A stretch of DNA of 64,000 nt from the NCBI RefSeq assembly GCF_051014685.1, contig NW_027478902.1, positions 124,001 through 188,000 of the forward strand, in the 5' to 3' direction. The stretch's first letter is position 1; each line of letters opens with the position of its first letter. Origin of the DNA: Ptiloglossa arizonensis (lineage: Eukaryota > Arthropoda > Insecta > Hymenoptera > Colletidae). The notes beneath the pieces were generated by a model, which saw only the letters and a program-made list of their open reading frames with translations, made no database searches and was not told where the DNA came from. Below, one piece after another: positions 45,079 through 58,383 of the stretch. Position numbers and translations under genes: made by a program.

Positions 45079-48000
45079 TATATGATAATACGTTATACGT
45101 TATGCGTTATGCGTTCTTCGTTACACGTTATACGTTATTCGGTATGCGTTATACGTTATACGTTATACGTTATACGTTATACGTTGTACGATACACGTTA
45201 TACGTTATACGTTATACGATATACGTTATACGTTATACGTTATACGTTATACGTTATACTTTGTACGTTATACGTTATACGTTATACGTTATACGTTATA
45301 CGTTATACGTTATGCGTTATACGTTATACGTTATACGTTCTACGATATTCGTTATACGTTATACGTTATTAGTTATACGTTATACGTTATACGTTATACG
45401 TCATTGGGTATACGTTATACGTTATGCGTTATATGTCATACATTATACGTTATACGATATACGTTATACGTTATGCGTTATGCGTTCTTCGTTACACGTT
45501 ATACGTTATTCGGTATGCGTTATACGTTATACGTTATACGTTATACGTTGTACGTTATACGTTATACGTTATACGTTATACGTTATACGTTATACGTTAT
45601 ACGTCATAAGTTATACGTTATACGTTATACGTTATACGTTATACGTTATACGTTATACGTTATACGTTATGCGTTATACGTTGTACGATATTCGTTATAC
45701 GTTATACGTTATTAGTTATACGTTATACGTTATACGTTATACGTCATAGAGTATACGTTATACGTTATGCGTTATATGTTATACATTATACGTTATACGA
45801 TATACGTTATACGTTATGCGTTATGCGTTCTTCGTTACACGTTATACGTTATTCGGTATGCGTTATACGTTAGACGTTATACGTTATACGTTATACGTTA
45901 TACGTTATACGTTATACGTTATACGATATACGTTATACGTTATACGTTATACGTTATACGTTATACGTTATACGTTGTACGTTATACGTTACACGTTATA
46001 CGTTATACGTTATACGTTATACGTTATACGTTATACGTTATACGTTATACGTTATACGTTATACGTTATACGTTATACGCTATACGTTACATGTTATACG
46101 TTATACGTAGTATGTAATGCGTCATACGTTTTACGTTATACGTTATACGGTATACGTTATACGTTGTACGTTACATGTTATACGTTATACGATATACGTT
46201 ATACGATATACGTTATACGTTATACGTTATACGTTATACGTTATACGTTATACGTTATACGTTATACGTTATACGCTATACGTTACATGTTATACGTTAT
46301 ACATTATACGTTATACGCTATACGTTATACGTTATACGTTATACGTTATACGTTATACGTTATACATTATACGTTATACGTTATACGTTATATGTTATAC
46401 GTTATACGTCATAGGTTATACGTTATACGTTATGCGGTATACGTTATACGTTATACGTTATACGTTATACGTTATACGTTATACGTTACACGTTATACGT
46501 TATGCGTTATACGTTATACGTTATACGTTATACGTTATACGTTATACGTTATACGTTATACGTTATACGTTATACGTTATACGTTATACGTTATACGTTA
46601 TACGTTATACGTTATACGTTATACGTTATACGTTATACGTTATACGCTATACGTTACATGTTATGCCTTATACATTATACGTTATACGTTATACGTTATA
46701 CGTTATACGTTATACGTTATACGTTATACGTTATACGTTATACGTTATACGTTGTACGTTATACGTTATACGTTATACGTTGTACGTTATACGTTATACG
46801 TTATACGTTATACGTTATACGTTATACGTTATACGTTATACGTTATACGTCATAGGTTATACGTTATACGTTATGCGTTATACGTTATACATTATACGTT
46901 ATACGATATACGTTATACGTTATGCGTTATGCGTTCTTCATTACACGTTATACGTTATTCGGTATGCGTTATACGTTATACGTTATACGTTATACGGTAT
47001 ACGTTATACGTTATACGTTATACGTTATACGTTATACGATATACGTTATACGTTATACGTTATACGTTATACGTTATACGTTGTACGTTATACGTTATAC
47101 GTTATACGTTATACGTTACATGTTATACGTTATACGTAGTATGTAATGCGTCATACGTTTTACGTTATACGTTATACGGTATACGTTATACGTTGTACGT
47201 TACATGTTATACGTTATACGTTATACGTTATACGATATACGTTATACGTTATACGTTATACGTTATACGTTATACGTTATACGCTATACCTTACATGTTA
47301 TACGTTATACGTAGTATGTAATGCGTCATACGTTTTACGTTATACGTTATACGGTATACGTTATACGTTGTACGTTACATGTTATACGTTATACGTTATA
47401 CGTTATACGATATACGTTATACGTTATGCGTTATACGTTATACGTTATACGTTATACGTTATGCGTTATACGTTATACGCTATACGTTACATGTTATACG
47501 TTATACATTATACGTTATACGCTATACGTTATACGTTATACGTTATACGTTATACGTTATACGTTATACATTATACGTTATACGTTATACGTTATATGTT
47601 ATACGTTATACGTCATAGGTTATACGTTATACGTTATGCGGTATACGTTATACGTCATACGTTATACGTTGTACGTTATACGTTATACGTTATACGTTAC
47701 ACGTTATACGTTATGCGTTATACGTTATACGTTATACGTTATACGTTATACGTTATACGTTATACGTTATACGTTATACGTTATACGTGATACGTTATAC
47801 GTTATACGTTATACGTTATACGTTATACGTTATACGTTATACGTTATACGCTATACGTTACATGTTATGCGTTATACATTATACGTTATACGTTATACGT
47901 TATACGTTATACGTTATACGTTATACGTTATACGTTATACGTTATACGTTATACGTTATACGTTATACGTTATACGTTATACGTTATACGTTATACGTTA

Positions 48001-49430
48001 TACGTTATACGTTATACGTTATACGTTATACGTTATACGTTATACGTTATACGTTATACGTTATACGTTATTCGTTATACGTTATACGTTATACGTAATA
48101 TGAAATATGTCATACGTTTTACGTTATTCGTTATACGTTATACGTTATACGTTATACGTTATACGTTATACGTTATACGTTATACGTTACACGTTATACG
48201 TTACACGTTATACGTTACACGTTATACGTTACACGTTATACGTTATACGTTATACGTTATACGATATACGTTATACGTTATACGTTATACGTTATATGTT
48301 ATACGTTGTACGTTATACGTTATACGTTATACGTTAAACGATATACGTTATACGTTATACGTTATACGTTATACGTTATACGTTATACGTTATACGTTAT
48401 ACGTTATACGCTATACGTTACATGTTATACGTTATACGTAGTATGTAATGCGTCATACGTTTTACGTTATACGTTATACGGTATACGTTATACGTTGTAC
48501 GTTACATGTTATACGTTATACGTTATACGTTATACGGTATACGTTATACGTTGTACGTTACATGTTATACGTTATACGTTATACGTTATACGATATACGT
48601 TATACGTTATACGTCATACGTTATACGTTATACGTTATACGTTAAACGCTATACGTTACATGTTATACGTTATACATCATATGTTATACGTTATACGTTA
48701 TACGTTATACGTTATACGTTATACGTTATACGTTATACGTTATACGTTATACGTTATACGTTATACGTTATACGTTATACGTTATACGTTATACGTTATA
48801 CGTTATACGTTATGCGTTATACGTTCTACGATATTCGTTATACGTTATACGTCATTGGGTATACGTTATACGTTATGCGTTATATGTCATACATTATACG
48901 TTATACGATATACGTTATACGTTATGCGTTATGCGTTCTTCGTTACACGTTATACGTTATTCGGTATGCGTTATACGTTATACGTTATACGTTATACGTT
49001 GTACGTTATACGTTATACGTTATACGTTATACGTTATACGTTATACGTTATACGTCATAAGTTATACGTTATACGTTATACGTTATACGTTATACGTTAT
49101 ACGTTATACGTTATACGTTATGCGTTATACGTTGTACGATATTCGTTATACGTTATACGTTATTAGTTATACGTTATACGTTATACGTTATACGTCATAG
49201 AGTATACGTTATACGTTATGCGTTATATGTTATACATTATACGTTATACGATATACGTTATACGTTATGCGTTATGCGTTCTTCGTTACACGTTATACGT
49301 TATTCGGTATGCGTTATACGTTATACGTTATACGTTATACGTTATACGTTATACGTTATACGTTATACGTTATACGATATACGTTATACGTTATACGTTA
49401 TACGTTATACGTTATACGTTATACGTTGTA
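45079..49430 (+). repeat. Last region A module, up to the A/B change
   Basis: This module has the last TAATACGT unit (45,086-45,093), AATGCGT cassettes at 46,117, 47,146, 47,321 and 48,448, and AATATGA at 48,097. The TATGCGT, TATATGT group occurs at 45,767 and 49,218 (3,451 bp, 493 units), each time preceded by a CATAGAG unit that I did not find elsewhere. The last region A barcode, TATGCGT, TCTTCGT, TACACGT, TATACGT, TATTCGG, lies at about 49,267-49,315. Confidence 0.8.
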
Positions 49431-50007
49431 CGTTATACGTTACACGTTATACGTTATACGTTATACGTTATACGTTATACGTTATACGTTACACGCTATA
49501 CGTTATACGTTATACGTTATACGTTATACGTTATACGTTATACGTTACACGTTATACGTTACACGTTATACGTTTCACGTTATACGTTACACGTTATACG
49601 TTACACGTTATACGTTACACGTTATACGTTATACGTTATACGTTATACGTTATACGTTATACGTTATACGTTATACGTTATACGTTACACGTTATACGTT
49701 ACACGTTATACGTTGCACGTTATACGTTACACGTTATACGTTACACGTTATACGTTACACGTTATACGTTACACGTTATACGTTATACGTTACACGTTAT
49801 ACGTTAAACGTTATACGTTACAAGTTATACGTTACACGTTATACGTTACACGTTATACGTTAAACGTTATACGTTATACGTTATACGTTATAAGTTATAC
49901 GTTATACGTTATACGTTATACGTTACACGTTATACGTTATACGTTATACGTTATACGTTATACGTTATACGTTATACGTTATACGTTATATGTTATACGT
50001 TATACGT
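49431..50007 (+). repeat. TACACGT-rich transition from region A to region B
   Basis: Units change from region A barcodes to frequent TACACGT, with TGCACGT near 49,713, several TAAACGT, TACAAGT near 49,820 and TATAAGT near 49,890. The same order precedes region B cassettes at about 52.5-53.0 and 54.5-55.0 kb, and it also ends the window at 63.8-64.0 kb. The 7-bp register is unbroken: 998 exact units separate 45,094 from 52,080. Confidence 0.85.
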
Positions 50008-51274
50008 AATATGTGATACGTTATACGATTTACGTTATTCGTTATACGTTCTTCGTTATGCGTTGTACAGTATACGTTGTGCGCTATACGTTATACGTTA
50101 TACGTTATACGTTATACGTTATACGTTATACGTTATACGTTATACGTTATACGTTATACGTTATACGTTATGCGTTATACGTTATACGTTATACGTTATA
50201 CGTCATACGTTATACGTTATACGTTATACGTTATACGTTTTACGTTATACGTCATAGGTTACACGATACACGTTGTACGTTATACGTAATATGTAATACG
50301 TTATACGTTTTACGTTATTCGTTATACGTTCTTCGTTACACGTTGTACGTCATACGTTATGCGTTATACGTTACACGTTATATGTTATTCGTTATACGTT
50401 ATACGTTATACGTTATACGTTATACGTTATACGTTATACGTTATACGTTATACGTTATACGTTATACGTTATACGTTATACGTTATACGTTATACGTTAT
50501 ACGTTATATGTTATACGTTATACGTAATATGTGATACGTTATACGATTTACGTTATTCGTTATACGTTCTTCGTTATGCGTTGTACAGTATACGTTGTGC
50601 GCTATACGTTATACGTTATACGTGATACATTATACGTTATACGTTATACGTTATACGTTATACGATATACGTTATACGTTATACGTTATACGTTATACGT
50701 TATACGTTATACGTTATACGTTATACGTTATACGTTATACGTTATACGTTATACGTTATGCGTTATACGTTATACGTTATACGTTATACGTCATACGTTA
50801 TACGTTATACGTTATACGTTATACGTTTTACATTATACGTCATAGGTTATACGATACACGTTGTACGTTATACGTAATATGTAATACGTTATACGTTTTA
50901 CGTTATTCGTTATACGTTCTTCGTTACACGTTGTACGTCATACGTTATGCGTTATACGTTACACGTTATATGTTATTCGTTATACGTTATACGTTATACG
51001 TTATACGTTATACGTTATACGTTATACGTTATACGTTATACGTTATACGTTATACGTTATACGTTATACGTTATACGTTATACGTTACACGTTATACGTT
51101 ACACGTTATACGTTACACGTTATACGTTACACGTTATACGTTACACGTTATACGTTACACGTTATACGTTATACGTTATACGTTACACGTTATACGTTAT
51201 ACGTTATACGTTATACGTTATACGTTATACGTTATACGTTATACGTTATACGTTATATGTTATACGTTATACGT
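50008..51274 (+). repeat. Region B higher-order repeats, first two (518 and 749 bp)
   Basis: Each copy opens with AATATGT, GATACGT, TATACGA, TTTACGT, TATTCGT, TATACGT, TCTTCGT, TATGCGT, TGTACAG, TATACGT, TGTGCGC (starts 50,008 and 50,526). A second cassette follows: AATATGT, AATACGT, TATACGT, TTTACGT, TATTCGT, TATACGT, TCTTCGT, TACACGT, TGTACGT, CATACGT, TATGCGT (about 50,288 and 50,877). Alternating TACACGT units near 51,085-51,160 end the second copy. TGTACAG and TGTGCGC are specific to region B. Confidence 0.85.
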
Positions 51275-53481
51275 AATATGTGATACGTTATACGATTTAC
51301 GTTATTCGTTATACGTTCTTCGTTATGCGTTGTACAGTATACGTTGTGCGCTATACGTTATACGTTATACGTGATACATTATACGTTATACGTTATACGT
51401 TATACGTTATACGTTATACGTTATACGTTATACGTTATACGATATACGTTATACGTTATACGTTATACGTTATACGTTATACGTTATACGTTATACGTTA
51501 TACGTTATACGTTATACGTTATACGTTATGCGTTATACGTTATACGTTATACGTTATACGTCATACGTTATACGTTATACGTTATACGTTATACGTTTTA
51601 CGTTATACGTCATAGGTTACACGATACACGTTGTACGTTATACGTAATATGTAATACGTTATACGTTTTACGTTATTCGTTATACGTTCCTCGTTACACG
51701 TTGTACGTCATACGTTATGCGTTATACGTTACACGTTATATGTTATTCGTTATACGTTATACGTTATACGTTATACGTTATACGTTATACGTTATACGTT
51801 ATACGTTATACGTTATACGTTATACGTTATACGTTATACGTTATACGTTATACGTTATACGTTATACGTTATACGTTATACGTTATACGTTATACGTCAT
51901 ACGTTATACGTTATACGTTATACGTTATACGTTATACGTTATACGTTATACGTTATACGTTATACGTTATACGTTATACGTTATACGTTATACGTTATAC
52001 GTTATACGTTATACGTTATACGTTATACGTTATACGTCATAGCTTACACGATACACGTTATACGTCATACGTTATACGTTACAATTATACGTCACACGTT
52101 ATGCGTTATACGTTACACGTTATACGTTATACCTTATACGTTATACGTTATACGTTATACGTTAAAAGTTATACGTTATACGTTACACGTTATACGTTAT
52201 ACGTTACACGTTATACGTTATACGTTACACGTTATACGTTATACGTTATACGTTATACGTTATACGTTATACGTTATACGTTATACGTTATACGTTATAC
52301 GTTATACGTTATACGTTATACGTTACACGTTATACGTTATACGTCACACGTTATACGTTATACGTTACACGTTATACGTTATACGTTATACGTTATACGA
52401 TATACGTTATACGTTATACGTTATACGTTATACGTTATACGTTATACGTTATACGTTATACGTTATACGTTATGCGTTATACGTTATACGTTATACGTTA
52501 TACGTTATACGTTATACGTTATACGTTATACGTTACACGTTATACGTTACACGTTATACGTTACACGTTATACGTTACACGTTATACGTTACACGTTATA
52601 CGTTACACGTTATACGTTACACGTTATACGTTATACGTTATACGTTATACGTTATACGTTATACGTTATACGTTATACGTTACACGTTATACGTTACACG
52701 TTATACGTTGCACGTTATACGTTACACGTTATACGTAACACGTTATACGTTACACGTTATACGTTACACGTTATACGTTACACGTTATACGTTATACGTT
52801 ACACGTTATACGTTAAACGTTATACGTTACAAGTTATACGTTACACGTTATACGTTACACGTTATACGTTAAACGTTATACGTTATACGTTATAAGTTAT
52901 ACGTTATACGTTATACGTTATACGTTACACGTTATACGTTATACGTTATACGTTATACGTTATACGTTATACGTTATACGTTATACGTTATATGTTATAC
53001 GTTATACGTAATATGTGATACGTTATACGATTTACGTTATTCGTTATACGTTCTTCGTTATGCGTTGTACAGTATACGTTGTGCGCTATACGTTATACGT
53101 TATACGTGATATATTATACGTTATACGTTATACGTTATACGTTATACGATATACGTTATACGTTATACGTTATACGTTATACGTTATACGTTATACGTTA
53201 TACGTTATACGTTATACGTTATACGATATACGTTATACGTTATACGTTATACGTTATACGTTATACGTTATACGTTATACGTTATACGTTATACGTTATA
53301 CGTTATACGTTATGCGTTATACGTTATACGTTATACGTTATACGTTATACGTTATACGTTATACGTTATACGTTATACGTTATACGTTATACGTTATACG
53401 TTATACGTTATACGTTATACGTTATACGTTATATGTTATACGTTATACGTAATATGTGATACGTTATACGATTTACGTTAT
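51275..53481 (+). repeat. Region B segment containing the first copy of the 2.0-kb duplication
   Basis: The first cassette lies at 51,275. From the AATATGT, AATACGT cassette at 51,646, tagged by a rare TCCTCGT unit near 51,688, the order is shared with 53,654 onward (offset 2,008, then 2,001 after a one-unit change). The copy includes a CATAGCT, TACACGA, TACACGT group near 52,037, the six-base TACAAT unit at 52,080, TAAAAGT near 52,164, a TACACGT-alternating stretch near 52,535-52,625 and the cassette at 53,010. It ends in a truncated cassette at 53,451 that lacks the TCTTCGT to TGTGCGC half. Confidence 0.85.
52080..52085 (+). repeat. Six-base unit TACAAT: inherited register slip (-1)
   Basis: The six-base unit follows CATACGT, TATACGT and precedes TATACGT, CACACGT. 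The same unit in the same context occurs at 54,081, 56,390, 61,749 and 62,595. Shared context in five places means one original deletion spread by amplification. It links regions B and C to a common ancestor segment. Confidence 0.9.
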
Positions 53482-55481
53482 TCGTTATACGTTATACGTT
53501 ATACGTTATACGTTATACGTTATACGTTATACGTTATGCGTTATACGTTATACGTTATACGTTATACGTCATACGTTATACGTTATACGTTATACGTTAT
53601 ACGTTTTACGTTATACGTCATAGGTTACACGATACACGTTGTACGTTATACGTAATATGTAATACGTTATACGTTTTACGTTATTCGTTATACGTTCCTC
53701 GTTACACGTTGTACGTCATACGTTATGCGTTATACGTTACACGTTATATGTTATTCGTTATACGTTATACGTTATACGTTATACGTTATACGTTATACGT
53801 TATACGTTATACGTTATACGTTATACGTTATACGTTATACGTTATACGTTATACGTTATACGTTATACGTTATACGTTATACGTTATACGTTATACGTCA
53901 TACGTTATACGTTATACGTTATACGTTATACGTTATACGTTATACGTTATACGTTATACGTTATACGTTATACGTTATACGTTATACGTTATACGTTATA
54001 CGTTATACGTTATACGTTATACGTTATACGTTATACGTCATAGCTTACACGATACACGTTATACGTCATACGTTATACGTTACAATTATACGTCACACGT
54101 TATGCGTTATACGTTACACGTTATACGTTATACCTTATACGTTATACGTTATACGTTATACGTTAAAAGTTATACGTTATACGTTACACGTTATACGTTA
54201 TACGTTACACGTTATACGTTATACGTTACACGTTATACGTTATACGTTATACGTTATACGTTATACGTTATACGTTATACGTTATACGTTATACGTTATA
54301 CGTTATACGTTATACGTTATACGTTACACGTTATACGTTATACGTCACACGTTATACGTTATACGTTACACGTTATACGTTATACGTTATACGTTATACG
54401 ATATACGTTATACGTTATACGTTATACGTTATACGTTATACGTTATACGTTATACGTTATACGTTATACGTTATGCGTTATACGTTATACGTTATACGTT
54501 ATACGTTATACGTTATACGTTATACGTTATACGTTACACGTTATACGTTACACGTTATACGTTACACGTTATACGTTACACGTTATACGTTACACGTTAT
54601 ACGTTACACGTTATACGTTACACGTTATACGTTATACGTTATACGTTATACGTTATACGTTATACGTTATACGTTATACGTTACACGTTATACGTTACAC
54701 GTTATACGTTGCACGTTATACGTTACACGTTATACGTAACACGTTATACGTTACACGTTATACGTTACACGTTATACGTTACACGTTATACGTTATACGT
54801 TACACGTTATACGTTAAACGTTATACGTTACAAGTTATACGTTACACGTTATACGTTACACGTTATACGTTAAACGTTATACGTTATACGTTATAAGTTA
54901 TACGTTATACGTTATACGTTATACGTTACACGTTATACGTTATACGTTATACGTTATACGTTATACGTTATACGTTATACGTTATACGTTATATGTTATA
55001 CGTTATACGTAATATGTGATACGTTATACGATTTACGTTATTCGTTATACGTTCTTCGTTATGCGTTGTACAGTATACGTTGTGCGCTATACGTTATACG
55101 TTATACGTGATATATTATACGTTATACGTTATACGTTATACGTTATACGATATACGTTATACGTTATACGTTATACGTTATACGTTATACGTTATACGTT
55201 ATACGTTATACGTTATACGTTATACGATATACGTTATACGTTATACGTTATACGTTATACGTTATACGTTATACGTTATACGTTATACGTTATACGTTAT
55301 ACGTTATACGTTATGCGTTATACGTTATACGTTATACGTTATACGTTATACGTTATACGTTATACGTTATACGTTATACGTTATACGTTATACGTTATAC
55401 GTTATACGTTATACGTTATACGTTATACGTTATATGTTATACGTTATACGTAATATGTGATACGTTATACGATTTACGTTA
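53482..55481 (+). repeat. Second copy of the 2.0-kb region B duplication
   Basis: From 53,654 the order matches 51,646 onward: TCCTCGT near 53,696, CATAGCT near 54,038, TACAAT at 54,081, the TACACGT-alternating stretch near 54,536-54,626 and cassettes at 55,011 and 55,452 (partners 53,010 and 53,451). In this copy the 55,452 cassette is complete, whereas its partner at 53,451 is truncated, so the duplication breakpoint lies within that cassette near 53,482. Confidence 0.86.
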
Positions 55482-58383
55482 TTCGTTATACGTTCTTCGT
55501 TATGCGTTGTACAGTATACGTTGTGCGCTATACGTTATACGTTATACGTGATACATTATACGTTATACGTTATACGTTATACGTTATACGATATACGTTA
55601 TACGTTATACGTTATACGTTATACGTTATACGTTATACGTTATACGTTATACGTTATACGTTATACGTTATACGTTATGCGTTATACGTTATACGTTATA
55701 CGTTATACGTCATACGTTATACGTTATACGTTATACGTTATACGTTTTACGTTATACGTCATAGGTTACACGATACACGTTGTACGTTATACGTAATATG
55801 TAATACGTTATACGTTTTACGTTATTCGTTATACGTTCTTCGTTACACGTTGTACGTCATACGTTATGCGTTATACGTTACACGTTATATGTTATTCGTT
55901 ATACGTTATACGTTATACGTTATACGTTATACGTTATACTTTATACGTTATACGTTATACGTTATACGTTATACGTTATACGTTATACGTTACACGTTAT
56001 ACGTTACACGTTATACGTTACACGTTATACGTTACACGTTATACGTTACACGTTATACGTTACACGTTATACGTTACACGTTATACGTTATACGTTATAC
56101 GTTACACGTTATACGTTATACGTTATACGTTATACGTTATACGTTATACGTTATACGTTATACGTTATACGTTATATGTTATACGTTATACGTAATATGT
56201 GATACGTTATACGATTTACGTTATTCGTTATACGTTCTTCGTTATGCGTTGTACAGTATACGTTGTGCGCTATACGTTATACGTTATACGTGATACATTA
56301 TACGTTATACGTTATACGTTATACGTTATACGTTATACGTTATACGTCATAGCTTACACGATACACGTTATACGTCATACGTTATACGTTACAATTATAC
56401 GTCACACGTTATGCGTTATACGTTACACGTTATACGTTATACCTTATACGTTATACGTTATACGTTATACGTTAAAAGTTATACGTTATACGTTACACGT
56501 TATACGTTATACGTTACACGTTATACGTTATACGTTACACGTTATACGTTATACGTTATACGTTATACGTTATACGTTATACGTTATACGTTATACGTTA
56601 TACGTTATACGTTATACGTTATACGTTATACGTTACACGTTATACGTTATACGTCACACGTTATACGTTATACGTTACACGTTATACGTTATACGTTATA
56701 CGTTATACGATATACGTTATACGTTATACGTTATACGTTATACGTTATACGTTATACGTTATACGTTATACGTTATACGTTATACGTTATACGTTATGCG
56801 TTATACGTTATACGTTATACGTTATACGTTATACGTTATACGTTATACGTTATACGTTACACGTTATACGTTACACGTTATACGTTACACGTTATACGTT
56901 ACACGTTATACGTTACACGTTATACGTTACACGTTATACGTTACACGTTATACGTTATACGTTATACGTTATACGTTATACGTTATACGTTATACGTTAC
57001 ACGTTATACGTTGCACGTTATACGTTGCACGTTATACGTTACACGTTATACGTAACACGTTATACGTTACACGTTATACGTTACACGTTATACGTTACAC
57101 GTTATACGTTATACGTTACACGTTATACGTTAAACGTTATACGTTATACGTTATACGTTATACGTTATACGTTATACGTTATACGTTATACGTTATACGT
57201 TATACGTTATACGTTATACGTCATACGTTATACGTTATACGTTATACGTTATACGTTATACGTTATACGTTATACGTTATACGTTATACGTTATACGTTA
57301 TACGTTATACGTTATACGTTATATGTTATACGTTATACGTAATATGTGATACGTTATACGATTTACGTTATTCGTTATACGTTCTTCGTTATGCGTTGTA
57401 CAGTATACGTTGTGCGCTATACGTTATACGTTATACGTGATACGTTACACGTTATACGTTATACGTTATACGTTATACGTTATACGTTATACGTTATACG
57501 TTATACGTTATACGTTATACGTTATACGTTATACGTTATACGTTATATGTTATACGTTATACGTAATATGTGATACGTTATACGATTTACGTTATTCGTT
57601 ATACGTTCTTCGTTATGCGTTGTACAGTATACGTTGTGCGCTATACGTTATACGTTATACGTGATACATTATACGTTATACGTTATACGTTATACGTTAT
57701 ACGTTATACGTTATACGTTATACGTTATACGATATACGTTATACGTTATACGTTATACGTTAAACGTTATACGTTATACGTTATACGTTATACGTTATAC
57801 GTTATGCGTTATACGTTATACGTTATACGTTATACGTCATACGTTATACGTTATACGTTATACGTTATACGTTTTACGTTATACGTCATAGGTTACACGA
57901 TACACGTTGTACGTTATACGTAATATGTAATACGTTATACGTTTTACGTTATTCGTTATACGTTCCTCGTTACACGTTGTACGTCATACGTTATGCGTTA
58001 TACGTTACACGTTATATGTTATTCGTTATACGTTATACGTTATACGTTATACGTTATACGTTATACGTTATACGTTATACGTTATACGTTACACGTTATA
58101 CGTTATACGTTATACGTTATACGTTATACGTTATACGTTATACGTTATACGTTATACGTTATACGTTATACGTTATACGTTATACGTTATACGTTATACG
58201 TTATACGTTATACGTTATACGTTATACGTTATACGTTATACGTTATACGTTATACGTTATACGTTATACGTTATACGTTATACGTTATACGTTATACGTT
58301 ATACGTTATACGTTATACGTTATACGTTATACGTTATACGTTATACGTTATACGTTATACGTTATATGTTATACGTTATACGT
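55482..58383 (+). repeat. Region B array with cassettes spaced 742, 1,147, 224 and 819 bp
   Basis: AATATGT, GATACGT cassettes start at 55,452, 56,194, 57,341, 57,565 and 58,384. The 1,147-bp interval has captured the CATAGCT, TACAAT group (56,346-56,395) and a TACACGT-alternating tract (56,866-56,946). The 224-bp interval is a shortened copy (32 units). TCCTCGT recurs near 57,963. The AATATGT, AATACGT cassettes lie near 55,795 and 57,919. Confidence 0.83.
58097..58366 (+). repeat. Longest perfect run: 38 units of TATACGT
   Basis: After a TACACGT unit ending at 58,096, the sequence is exact TATACGT until TATATGT at 58,363, so 38 complete identical units plus a partial one. Nearby copies of the same module carry variants at this place. 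This is a recent local expansion by slippage or unequal exchange. Confidence 0.9.
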
